A DNA stretch of 64,000 nt from Polytrichum commune (lineage: Eukaryota; Streptophyta; Polytrichopsida; Polytrichales; Polytrichaceae). Both the position numbers and the translations under genes were made by a program. The stretch covers positions 436,001 through 500,000 of the forward strand of contig OX485803.1 of NCBI GenBank assembly GCA_950295325.1, written 5' to 3'. Position 1 is the first letter of the stretch, and each line of letters starts with the position of its first letter. Below are positions 31,341 through 42,314 of the stretch, in pieces. The notes beneath the pieces were generated by a model, which saw only the letters and a program-made list of their open reading frames with translations, was not told the DNA's origin and ran no database searches.

Positions 31341-34300
31341 CTAATATCTTCGGACCTTCATAACTTCCACTTGCAAAAAAACCCAACCCACCCACTAATC
31401 TACCACCTATTCCCCCTCAAAATCAGACTTAGCAAAAATCAACCCATATACATGAGCATCCTCACCCCCTCTCCTATAGTGTTTCGGTGCCGAAACACCC
31501 TCAAATGATAAAAAATAAACCCAACCCACCCACTAATCTACCACCTGTTCCCCCTCAAAATGAGACTTAGCAAAAATCAACCCATATACATGAGCATCCT
31601 CACCCCCTCTCCTATGATGTATCGGTGCCGATACACCCTCAAATGAGAAAACAAAAACCCCAACCCACCCACTAATCTACCACCAATCCCCCCTCAAAAT
31701 GAGACTTAGATGTCAATGCACACCTCACTTGCCCCATTCAAGCAAGTACTGAGAAAGTTATGCCCCTTCAAACCTTAGCAGTCTTGGGAGCCACTCCCCG
31801 GCCACTGCTAAGGTTTGAAGAGGCATAACTTTCTGAGTACTTGCTTGAATGGAACAACTAAGGTGTGCATTGCCATCTACGTTGAATGTAAATAACAATA
31901 GAGCGGTTGTTTGTTAGATTTGGACAACGCAAGTGGAAGTTATGAAGGTCTAAAGATATTAGGGGGTTTGTTTTTTTTCATTTGAGGGGGTATCGGCACC
32001 GAGACACCATTTGAGAGGGGGTGAGGATGCTCATGTATATGGGTAAATTTTTGCTAAGTCTCATTTTGAGGAGGAATTGGTGGTACATTAGTGAGTGGGT
32101 TGGGGTTTTTTTTTTTTTTTTTTTTCCTGATTTGAGGGTGTATTGGCAAATCAACACATATACATGAGCATCCTCACCCCCTCTCAAATGCTGTATCGGT
32201 GCCGATATCCCCTCAAATGAAAAAAAAAAAAACCCAAACCCACCCACTAATGTACCATCAATTCCCCTTCAAAATGATACTTAGCAAAAATCAACCCATA
32301 TACATGAGCATCCTCACCCCCTCTCAAATGGTGTATCGGTGCCCATACCCCCTCAAATGAAAAAAAAAAAACCCAAACCCACCCACTAATGTACCATCAA
32401 ATCCCTTTCAAAATGAGACTTAGCAAAAATCAACCCATCTACATGAGCATCCTCACCCCCTCTCCTATGGTGTCTCGCTACCGAGACACCCTCAAATGAG
32501 AAAAAAAAACCCCAACCCACCCACTAATGTACCATCAATTCCCCTTCAAAATGAGACTTAGCAAAAATCAACCCATCTACATGACCATCCTCACCCCCTC
32601 TCAAATAGTGTCTCGGTACCGAGACACCCTCAAATGAGAAAAAAAAACCCAAACCCACCCACTAATGTACCATCAATTCCCCCTCAAAATGAGACTTAGC
32701 AAAAATCAACCCATATACATGAGCATCCTCACCCCCTCTCAAATAGTGTCTCGGTACCGAGACACCCTCAAATGAGAAAAAAAAACCCAAAACCACCCAC
32801 TAATGTACCATCAATTCCCCCTCAAAATGAGACTTAGCAAAAATCAACCCATCTACATGAGCATCCTCACCCCTTCTCCTATGGTGTCTCGGTACCGAGA
32901 CACCCTCAAATGAGAAAAAAAAAAACCCCAACCCACCCACTAATGTACCATCAATTCCCCTTCAAAATGAGACTTAGCAAACATCAACCCATCTACATGA
33001 GCATCCTCACCATCCTCTCCTATGGTGTCTCGCTACCGAGACACCCTCAAATGAGAAAAAAAAACCCAAACCCACCCACTAATGTACCATCAATTCCCCC
33101 TCAAAATGAGACTTAGCAAAAATCAACCCATCTACATGAGCATCCTCACCCCTTCTCCTATGGTGTCTCGGTACCGAGACACCCTCAAATGAGAAAAAAA
33201 TAACCCCAACCCACCCACTAATGTACCATCAATTCCCCTTCAAAATGAGACTTAGCAAACATCAACCCATCTACATGAGCATCCTCACCCCCTCTCCTAT
33301 GGTGTCTCGCTACCGAGACACCCTCAAATGAGAAAAAAAAAACCCAAACCCACCCACTAATGTACCATCAATTCCCCCTCAAAATAAGACTTAGCAAAAA
33401 TCAACCCATATACATGAGCATCCTCACCCCCTCTCAAATGGTGTCTCCGTACCGAGACACCCTCAAATGAGAAAAAAAAAACCCCAACCCACCCACTAAT
33501 GTACCATCAATTCCCCTTCAAAATGAGACTTAGCAAAAATCAACCCATCTACATGAGCATCCTCACCCCCTCTCAAATAGTGTCTCGGTACCGAGACACC
33601 CTCAAATGAGAAAAAAAAACCCAAACCCACCCACTAATGTACCATCAATTCCCCCTCAAAATGAGACTTAGCAAAAATCAACCCATCTACATGAGCATCC
33701 TCACCCCCTCTCCTATGGTGTCTCGGTACCGAGACACCCTCAAATGAGAAAAAAAAAACCCCAACCCACCCACTAATGTACCATCAATTCCCTTTCAAAA
33801 TGAGACTTAGCAAAAATCAACCCATCTACATGACCATCCTCACCCCCTCTCCTATGGTGTCTCGGTACCGAAAAACCCTCAAATGAGAAAAAAAACCCAA
33901 ACCCACCCACTAATGTACCATCAATTCCCCCTCAAAATGAGACTTAGCAAAAATCAACCCATATACATGAGCATCCTCACCCCCTCTCCTATGGTGTCTC
34001 GGTACGGAGACACCCTCAAATGAGAAAAAAAAACCCAAACCCACCCACTAATGTACCATTAATTCCCCCTCAAAATGAGACTTAGCAAAAATCAACCCAT
34101 ATACATGAGCATCCTCACCCCCTCTCAAATGGTGTCTCGGTACCGAGACACCCTCAAATGAGAAAAAAAAAACCCCAACCCACCCACTAATGTACCATCA
34201 ATTCCCTTTCAAAATGGGACTTAGCAAAAATCAACCCATCTACATGACCATCCTCACCGCCTCTCCTATGGTGTCTCGGTACCGAGAAGCCCTCAAATGA

Positions 34301-36215
34301 GAAAAAAAACCCAAACCCACCCACTAATGTACCATCAATTCCCCCTCAAAATGAGACTTAGCAAAAATCAACCCATATACATGAGCATCCTCACCCCCTC
34401 TCCTATGGTGTCTCGCTACCGAGACACCCTGAAATGAGAAAAAAAAACCCAAACCCACCCACTAATGTACCATCAATTCCTCCTCAAAATGAGACTTAGC
34501 AAAAATGAACCCATATACATGAGCATCCTCAACCCCTCTCAAATGGTGTCTCGGTACCGAGGCACCGTCAAATGAAAAAAAAAAAAACCCCTAATATCTT
34601 CAGACCTTCATAACTTCCACTTTAAATTTCCAAATCTTACAAAAAACCACTCTATTGTTATCTAAATTCAACGGAGAGGGCAATGCACACCATAATTGTC
34701 ACATTCAAGCAAGTACTGAGAATCTTATGCCTCTTCAAACCTTAGCAATGGCCCGGGAATGGCTCCCAAGACTTCTAAGGTTTGAAGGGGCATAACTTTT
34801 TTAATACTTGCTTGAATGGGGCAAGTGAGGTGTGCATTGCCATCTACGTTGAATTTACATAACAATAGAGTGGTATTTTGTTAGATTTGGATATTTTAAG
34901 TGGAAGTTATGAAGGTTTGAAGATATTAGGGGTTGTTTTTTTTCTCATTTGAGGGTGTCTCGGTACCGAGACACCATTTGAGAGGGGTTGAGGATGCTCA
35001 TGTATATGGGTTGATTTTTGCTAAGTCTCATTTTGAGGGGGAATTGATGGTACATTAGTGGGTGGGTTGGGGTTTTTTTTTTCTCATTTGAGGGTTTCTC
35101 GGTACCGAGACACCATAGGAGAGGGGGTGAGGATGCTCATGTAGATGGGTTGATTTTTGCTAAGTCTCATTTTCAAAGGGAATTGATGGTACATTAGTGG
35201 GTGGGTTGGGGTTTTTTTTTCCTCATTGGAGGGTGTCTCGGTACCGAGACACCATTTGAGAGGGGGTGAGGATGCTCATGTATATGGGTTGATTTTTGCT
35301 AAGTCTCATTTTGAAAGGGAATTGATGGTACATTAGTGGGTGGGTTGGGGTTCTTTTTTTCTTATTTGAGGGTGTCTCGGTACCGAGACACCATTTGAGA
35401 GGGGGTGAGGATGCTCATGTAGATGGGTTGATTTTTGCTAAGTCTCATTTGGAAGGGAGTTGATGGTACATTAGTGGGTGGGTTGGGGTTTTTTTTTTCT
35501 CATTTGAGGGTGTCTCGGTAGCGAGACACCATAGGAGAGAGGGTGAGGATGCTCATGAAGATGGGTTGATTTTTGCTAAGTCTCATTTTGAAGGGGAATT
35601 GATGGTAGATTAGTGGGTGGGTTGGGGTTTTTTTTTTCTCATTTGAGGGTGTCTCGGTACCGAGACACCATTGGAGAAGGGGTGAGGATGCTCATGTAGA
35701 TGGGTTCATTTTTGCTAAGTCTCATTTTGAAAGGGATTTGATGGTACATTAGTGGGTGGGTTTGGTTTTTTTTTTTCCTCATTTGAGGGTGTCTCGGTAC
35801 CGAGACACCATAGGAGAGGGGGTGAGGATGCTCATGTAGATGGGTTGATTTTTGCTAAGTCTCATTTTGAAAGGGAATTGATGGTACATTAGTGGGTGGG
35901 TTGGGGTTTTTTTTTGTCATTTGAGGGTGTCTCGGTACCGAGACACCATTTGAGAGGGGTTGAGGATGCTCATGTATATGGGTTGATTTTTGCTAAGTCT
36001 CATTTGGAAGAGGAATTGGTGGTGCATTAGTGGGTGGGTTGGGGTTTTTTTTTTCTCAGTTGAGGGTGTCTCGGTACCGATAGACCATATGGGAGGGGGT
36101 GAGGATGCTCATGTATATGGGTTGAATGTTTTGTAAGTCTGATTTTGAGGGGGAACTGGTGGTAGATTAGTGGGTGGGGTTGGGTTTTTTTTTTCATTTG
36201 AGTGTGTTTCTAGTA
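31340..36215. repeat. Fold-back satellite with ~138-bp palindrome-bearing units (type C)
   Basis: About 30 units with a poly-A/poly-T tract, 'cccacccactaatgtaccatcaattcc', 'aaaatgagacttagcaaaaatcaaccca' and GTGTCTCGGTACCGAGACAC. Orientation is plus from 31380 to 31700, minus from about 31970 to 32130, plus from 32140 to 34600 and minus from 34930 to 36210. The turning points at about 31790 and 34755 are hairpins made of sequence related to the TGTCGCGC-family LTR ('aggcataacttcc...cttgaatggggcaagtgagg'). The arrays have therefore grown around LTR-derived inverted repeats. Small ORFs here are not genes. Confidence 0.9.
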
Positions 36216-36269
36216 CTAGGCAATGTATAAAGCGAGGATTCTTTTAATCATGTTGATAAGGGTCCTCAA

Positions 36270-37938
36270 ATTTGTTATTGTCCGACAGTCACTGCTTACA
36301 AATTTTTTATGAAGTCACACATCATCAGGGAGATTCATGTCTTGTGGTTGTCGTAGAGGTAGGTAAACTTCAAAATGATTTAAACTCCTCGTTGAATGGA
36401 ACTAGTTGAATGCTTGTTCTATTCACCCTTAACCTAGTTTTATTGAAGTCATTTGTCATGTACAAATTGTGACAATCTCCTTTGATTGTGCATCACTCAA
36501 AAGACAAAACCCGGCACTACAAGGGTTCTCCGGAGGACCATCCCTGTTTGGACTTGATTCTTGCAGATATACCGGAAAGTCTTCCTGTTCCTGGCATATC
36601 AAACCCACCATCATCCATTCCCGCTTGGAATCAAGAATCGAAAGAGTCGTTACAACCACTAATTGACTTTGCCGACGAACATTTGCACGACAATGGGGCA
36701 ATTATTTTGTTTCACCCTTTTCGCATGAGTATGAAGTCCAATATTCTTGGATACTGCAAATCGTATGGTTTTGCAATTCGGAAAGAGTGGTGGGAAATGA
36801 ACCGCCTTCATCTTACATCCCCAATAAATCCAGCATCAACTGTAAGATAAAGCTTCAACCTTCTTTCTCATCACCGCATTCAGTTTCAATTTCATCCTTA
36901 AGTTAATTGTGTTGTTTACTTTGTAAAGTAATATTGATTTTTATGTCGGGTACATTGTAGACCATGAGGTTCGTTATTTCATTGGCGGTCAGGAGCGTGC
37001 CGGGGTCACCTGCATCGAAGTTTTCATTTCGCCATGTCCTTGAATTGGATCCTTATGGGGTGGATGTTGCACGGGATGATATTCTCCAGAACTTGGTCTC
37101 TCGTAAGGACTAGCTAACTAATGGATCCACACCATGGCGAGGGCCTCGTGAAAAGTCCGTGCTTCTAATGCAAATGCTAATTGAAGCATGTAGCTCCCCA
37201 TGGGATATTATTTTAGATTGCACGGCATCGACCGGTATGTCTTTGTAATCTTCCATTTTAGTTGGTTAATGGTTAATATTTTTTTGCTCTGAAAATTTAT
37301 TGTGGTTTTTGCACTAAGTTTTTCCAACTTCTTTATTTGTAGGATCTTCCATTCATGCATGCCGCAACGTGCACCGTCACATTGCGGCATTAGAGGCTGA
37401 TGTTGATATTTTTGAGGCCTTACTTGCTCCATTGATTTATCTCTAGAGCAGCCTCTGCAGTCACTATTGAAGACCGTGTCACTAGTTTAGAGGATCATGA
37501 GGGTGAAGATATCCCCGTTGAGAGGATTGTGAAAAGATCTCGCTTTACTAAGTGAGTATGGTCCACAAAAATTCTCTTACTAGTGTTATGTTTTTTGCTG
37601 TCATTTCTTCTAAAGTTAAGTTATGAACATGGTACCATTGGCATTTGCAGATGCGATAAATTGAGCTATCCTATTCACCGGCCTTTTTTTTGTGACCCTA
37701 AATTCAATCCCAGCCCTCCAAAGTCTTGGCAACTTCTTACATATGCAAATGATATTGCTAATCAACTAGCTGGAGGTTTTTATCAGACTTTTACATCTAA
37801 ATATCGTCCGGGAAGAGTTTTAGAGTTTTGGATATAGAAGCTTTAGAATCTGATGGTCATGCCTCCTCTGATTCAAATATTAGTGATTCTAGAATGTCTT
37901 CATCATCAGGTGATCACAGTGATTCGGATTTGATGTAA
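36270..37938 (+). pseudogene. N6/N4 DNA methyltransferase-like gene, copy 1, decayed
   Basis: Exon-like pieces lie at about 36270-36360, 36470-36843, 36961-37227, 37343-37550 and 37651-37938, with GT-AG introns between. The second holds CLDLILADIPES, at the place of the DPPY motif in DNA-amino methyltransferases. The third and fourth hold a PWRGP...EKS segment and IILDCTASTGSSIHA...HIAALEADVDIF, resembling the SAM-binding motif in beta-type order. Breaks: TAG at 37111, a frameshift near 37440 and another near 37830. It is homologous to the 3' half of 42315-47078. DPPY is not intact (DIPE), so activity is doubtful. No ParB-like part is visible upstream; the satellite lies there. Confidence 0.55.
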
Positions 37939-38640
37939 TAGCTTCATGTGTATGTCTGTGTACTATCTAATATACCGTTTTTTCTTCCGTTGGTTTTTCA
38001 TTTTATGCACTCATTCCGCATGGAATTCATTGTATGTGTATTACTTTCGGAGTTTATGGGATATTGTTTAAAATATTTTCGAACACCACTTGGTTTCTTG
38101 TTAACGTTTGAATTAACGAATAATTTTATTGTTCATCACTTACTTCCATAATCGGCGTATTAGTTCATACCATTCTCATGTTTCTTTAAGGGTTTCCACT
38201 ATTCTTCTATTATGGTTTTCATACATTTTTTCAATGATTGCTTGCGATTTTAGGCGAATGCTGGTTTGAATAAATGACCCTAAACCATTACTGTCACCTC
38301 ATGAAACGTGGCATTCAAGTGTCTTTACTAATATCTCTGCATGAGTATGTTCAACAATGATATGAGGAGCACACCTATATTACACAATGGTCTACAAGTT
38401 CACTAAAGTGTACACCAACGACACTAAATTCTAAACATAAAACCCCTAGGCCTTGTCCAAAGTGGCCATGCCGAGACCGAACATGAAATCTAAGCCATTG
38501 GGCATGTCGAGACCCAAATTGAAACCAATGATTCGATTTCAAATTTATGGAGTCGGGTTGAATGTAGCTAAACATGAAACCCAAACATGGCATGCCTACA
38601 TTCAACCTGAAACCATAAACTTCACCTCAAATCAGACAGC
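37939..38640. other. Spacer downstream of methyltransferase-like copy 1
   Basis: AT-rich, with no frame I can name. From about 38450 it grades into repeats of 'gacccaaattgaaacca' and 'catgaaacccaaacatgg'. Confidence 0.4.
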
Positions 38641-38649
38641 AAACCCCAA

Positions 38650-39120
38650 GGCCAACAAACCTCGGATCCGAGGCCTCCTGCAAAGTAGCCCATCCACTTG
38701 AAATGACGAGACCCACCCAGAAACCACACCCTTTAAACACAATCAGAATGTAGGGGCTCAAGCCATGAGGCCTCGGGTCCGAGGCCTTCTCCCAGTGGGA
38801 CTTCATCCACCTCAAATAACAACCTGTAACCATCCGAGACCCATTCCCAACCTACAAACCTTATACCCAATCTGAAATGATACCGCAGCCACGAGGCCTC
38901 GGATCCCAGGCCTTCTCCAAGTGGGACTTAGTCCACCTCAAATGACAAGTTGTAACCATCCGAGACCCATTCCCAACCTACAAATTAAACCTTATACCCA
39001 ATCTGAAATGATACCACAGCCACGAGGCCTCGGATCCCAGGCCTTCTCCAAGTGGGACTTAGTCCACCTCAAATGACAACCTGTATCCATCCGAGACCCA
39101 TTCCCAAACTACAAACCTTA
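38650..39120. repeat. Tandem repeats with palindrome type D
   Basis: Four units of roughly 115-130 bp. The core is AGGCCTCGGATCCGAGGCCT or a close form: 38660-38673 (inner 14 bp exact), 38768-38787 with centre GT, 38894-38913 with one mismatch. It is followed by 'tctccaagtgggacttagtccacctcaaatgacaa' and 'atccgagacccattcccaacctac'. Confidence 0.8.
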
Positions 39121-39159
39121 TAAGAGAATGTGCAAGCAAATATAGTATAGGTTCCTCAA

Positions 39160-39301
39160 CCACGGTTATAGGTTATTTTTGTCAATAAATTTGTCAATAA
39201 ATATTTCAATATTTAGCTTTACACCGCGGTCATAGGGCATGTTTTACCACACAAAATTTCAATATTCTACAAAACTTACCGCTCGCAAAATAGCTTTTCC
39301 C
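39160..39301 (-). repeat. Right inverted end module
   Basis: CCACGGTTATAGG at about 39161, CCGCGGTCATAGGG at about 39222 and ACCGCTCGCAAAATAGCTT at 39278-39296. This is the inverse of the left module at 27010-27168. Confidence 0.6.
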
Positions 39302-39449
39302 CCTGGTTTGGGTCGAGCGACCCAAGCTGTCGACGTAGTTTGGGTCGAGCGACCCAAACTGTCGACGTAGTTTGGGTCGAACGACCCAAACTGTCTCCCT
39401 GGTTTGGGTCGAACGACCTAAACTGTCGGCATGGTTTGGGTCGAACGAC
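39302..39449. repeat. Palindrome array B, middle section
   Basis: About five units with centres AG or AA. It ends in the target duplication ACGAC (39445-39449) of the solo LTR, so this section and 41724-42030 were one array before that insertion. Confidence 0.9.
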
Positions 39450-41723
39450 TGTGAGGCCAAACCCCCCACCCTTAAGCGTCCGTAGTCCGAGTAGTGGGTT
39501 TGGGCTCACATTCCTCCGCGGTATTGGATTTGGACTTGGATGAGTCCATAGTGCAAGGTTCACCCTTCAAGTGGTCTTGGATTTAACTGGAATTTCACTT
39601 TTAACAACTCGATGTACGATTTCAATACGTATGTGGAGAATGCACAAGTTAACTATGTTATTTTAACCTCCTTATGCTCGGGTGCTATTTTGTCTTTGTT
39701 TGCTTCTAACGTCCATCCGGCCGCTTTAGCTACACAAGCCCTTAAGGATATCCCTCTCCTAAATGGAGTCCGTGCCGTTGACTCTATACTACCACTTGAA
39801 CTATCACTTGTGTATTCCGTATCGCTACTATAAGAGGTCTCACTTGGTGTCTCCATACCGTACATAAGCCTTTAAGTATTAAGAAATACTTATGTGACTT
39901 ATGTCAATCTCTCCTTCGCACCTTTGGTCTTTGCTTCCTTTGTCTTGCCATCGCGAGAGTGCTCCACATTCTCCATTAAGTTGTGCACGTGGTTTATTTT
40001 TTAAGAGAGGATGCAAGTGTTAAAAAAAACACTATTCTCTATAGTCAATCTCAAATACATTTACTTGTGAAAGCCACACATAACACTAACTAGCATAATG
40101 TAACTAACTACTTGTCTATGAGCTAATTAGGTAGGCTATCTACTAAGCTCCTTCATGAACCCATCTCTTTACTTTCTAATTACATAAACCCAGCTCCTTC
40201 ATAAACCCAGCTTCTTAGCTTCTAACTAAACAAACCCAGCTCCTTCATAAACCCAGCTCCTTCATGAACCCAGCTCCTTAGCTTCTAACTAAACAAACCC
40301 AGGTCCTTCATAAACCCAGCTCTTTACTTTCTAACTAAACAAACCCAGCTCCTTCATAAACCCAGCTCCTTCATGAACCCAGCTCCTTAGCTTCTAACTA
40401 AACAAACCCAGGTCCTTCATAAACCCAGCTCTTTACTTTCTAACTAAACAAACCCAGGTCCTTCATAAACCCAGGTCCTTCATAAACCCAGCTCTTTCAT
40501 GAACCCACAACTTTGTAGTTGTAATCCCCAACTACCTCACTAATTATTCAAGCCCTTAACTAATCTTCCTACCTAATTTCCCTAATTCTACTAACAACCC
40601 CTTTCTAATCACACAATTCTTCTCTAATCCTAAAATCCTAAAATCCTAGAGAGGAGAGGGGGAGAGAGAATTTCCTAACTTCACTAAGACTAACTAATCC
40701 ACACAAGTATATTTTTGCACTCATCACAACATCAAGTGCTCAACTCTTAAACATGGAACTTGCAACCACGTGTATTCAAAACATGAACTTTAAGTACCAC
40801 AATTTGGAATCATGAATTAACTTTAAAATCCTTCACGTCAACACTAATTCTACCAAGAGGTCAAGCCCTCTTCAAGGCTAACAAGCCTTGGCTCTCAAAC
40901 TAAAAACTAAGCACACACATGTGCTCCAATATGGCTTCCCACACCCACACTTATAACTCGTGGGGTGCCTTGGAGCACAAAGGAAAGAGAGGATGAGTGA
41001 GGGAAGAATGAGGGATTATATAGTAAGCTTGAGGGGGTGAGCACCCTCAAGGCTCACGATAAGCCCTTGAGATTTCCTCCTACTTAGTAGGCGCCAATCC
41101 TATCTTCTAAGTCTTCCTCCCTCAAATGATCAACAAGGATCCTAATTCGAACATTTAACTAGCCTTGGCTTTCTACCTACCACACTTTACCAAACTTGGG
41201 ATGCTTCAACCCAAACTTAGCCTCCTTCGCTTTCCGCCGCCATAACTTTCTCCCCTTACTTTCCCAAATCGTCGCTCACCACTTAATTCAAACCACGATG
41301 CTTAACTCGTGATTTGATTGGTGCTTTGAGAATTTGCTTATCCTCCACCTTGCATTCTTCCTTGGGCCTTCCCCATTAAGTGGCCATGATGAGGTGGTCC
41401 ACTTGTGCGCTCCATGTGATCCTCCATTCATCCCAATTCGAATGCACTTGCCTCTTGAGTCACTTTGGTTGTCTCCATCCATTTGTACTAGCCTACTCAC
41501 TAACTATTCAATCCAAGTTCTCCTTACCTATCCTCATTCACTCAAATCCTTCCGAAGGTAAAAACACAATAACAACTCACATCCTAGCCTCTTACAACAT
41601 GGTACTTCTAAGACTAACATTTCACTCTTTTTATATTTTTGTGAAGTAACATGCTACTTCAAAGTGCATCAACTAACGTTTCAAGGGTCTAAGACTAAAT
41701 GTGGGCACCCTTTTGGGCTCACA
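39450..41723 (+). mobile_element. Solo LTR, TGTGAG family (copy C), full length
   Basis: TGTGAG...CTCACA, 2274 bp, with the target duplication ACGAC at 39445-39449 and 41724-41728. The insertion point is inside one palindrome of array B. It is the fullest copy here and the reference for copies A and B. No internal coding region remains, so it arose by LTR-LTR recombination. Confidence 0.93.
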
Positions 41724-42030
41724 ACGACCCAAACTGTCTCCATGGTTTGGGTCGAACGACCCAAACTGTCGGCATGGTTTGGGTCGAACGACCCAAACTG
41801 TCGGCATGGTTTGGGTCGAGCGACCCAAACTGTCGGCATGGTTTGGGTCGAGCGACCCAAACTGGCTGTAGGCGGTTTGGGTCGCTCGATCGAAACCGCG
41901 TGGACAGTTTGGGTCGAGCGACCCAAACTGGCTGTAGGCGGTTTGGGTCGAGCGACCCAAACTGGCTGTAGGCGGTTTGGGTCGCTCGATCGAAACCGCG
42001 TGGACAGTTTGGGTCGCTCGACCCAAACCT
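41724..42030. repeat. Palindrome array B, right section
   Basis: About ten units. Besides the standard TTTGGGTCG-NN-CGACCCAAA, a longer unit alternates 'ggctgtaggcggtttgggtcgctcgatcgaaaccgcg' (CGGTTTGGGTCG..CGAAACCG), giving a higher-order two-unit pattern. A single palindrome A follows at about 42068-42091. Confidence 0.88.
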
Positions 42031-42135
42031 CGCTCCCAACTTTGTTAGACCTGTAGTTGGACACACAGACCCTGTGCGTTAACGCACAGGGTCTGCCCTT
42101 GTAGTTTTGGGGTGAGCGGCCACCCTAATCGTACA

Positions 42136-42144
42136 ATATTTAAA
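42136..42144 (+). promoter_or_regulatory. Possible TATA box of methyltransferase-like copy 2
   Basis: ATATTTAAAGG lies about 175 bp before the first ATG. A T-rich stretch ending TTTGTTTTAG at 42305 looks like the acceptor of an intron in the 5' leader. Confidence 0.35.
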
Positions 42145-42314
42145 GGTGCAAATGGCAGTGTCTAGAATAATTTTTGTCATTATTCCCTGTGTTCGTGGTA
42201 TTCTGTTGTTATTGTTGTTGCTATTGTTGTTGTTTTTGTAATGTTATTGCTAATGTGTTTCTACTGGTTTTGAAATATTTATGAAACTTATTTCATTTGT
42301 TTTAGGACCAATCA

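Larger units (their letters stand above)
27010..39301. mobile_element. Probable 12.3-kb MULE-like element with inverted ends
   Basis: The left end has AAGCTATTTTGCGAGCGGT, GAGCGGT repeats and, 150 bp in, CCTATGACCGTGG. The right end has the same parts inverted: CCGCGGTCATAGGG at about 39222 and CCACGGTTATAGG at about 39161, then ACCGCTCGCAAAATAGCTT at 39278-39296. CCTGGTTTGGG lies directly outside each end and could be a target duplication, or simply array units. Inside are a SWIM remnant (minus strand), nested LTRs, a fold-back satellite and a decayed methyltransferase-like gene. Long inverted ends plus SWIM suggest a MULE. The element is decayed, and the unity of its contents is inferred. 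Confidence 0.5.

Noticed and set aside
31340-36215. CRISPR or tRNA-like array in the ~138-bp repeats
   Set aside because: Whole units repeat, including the 'spacers', and orientation flips. It is a fold-back satellite.
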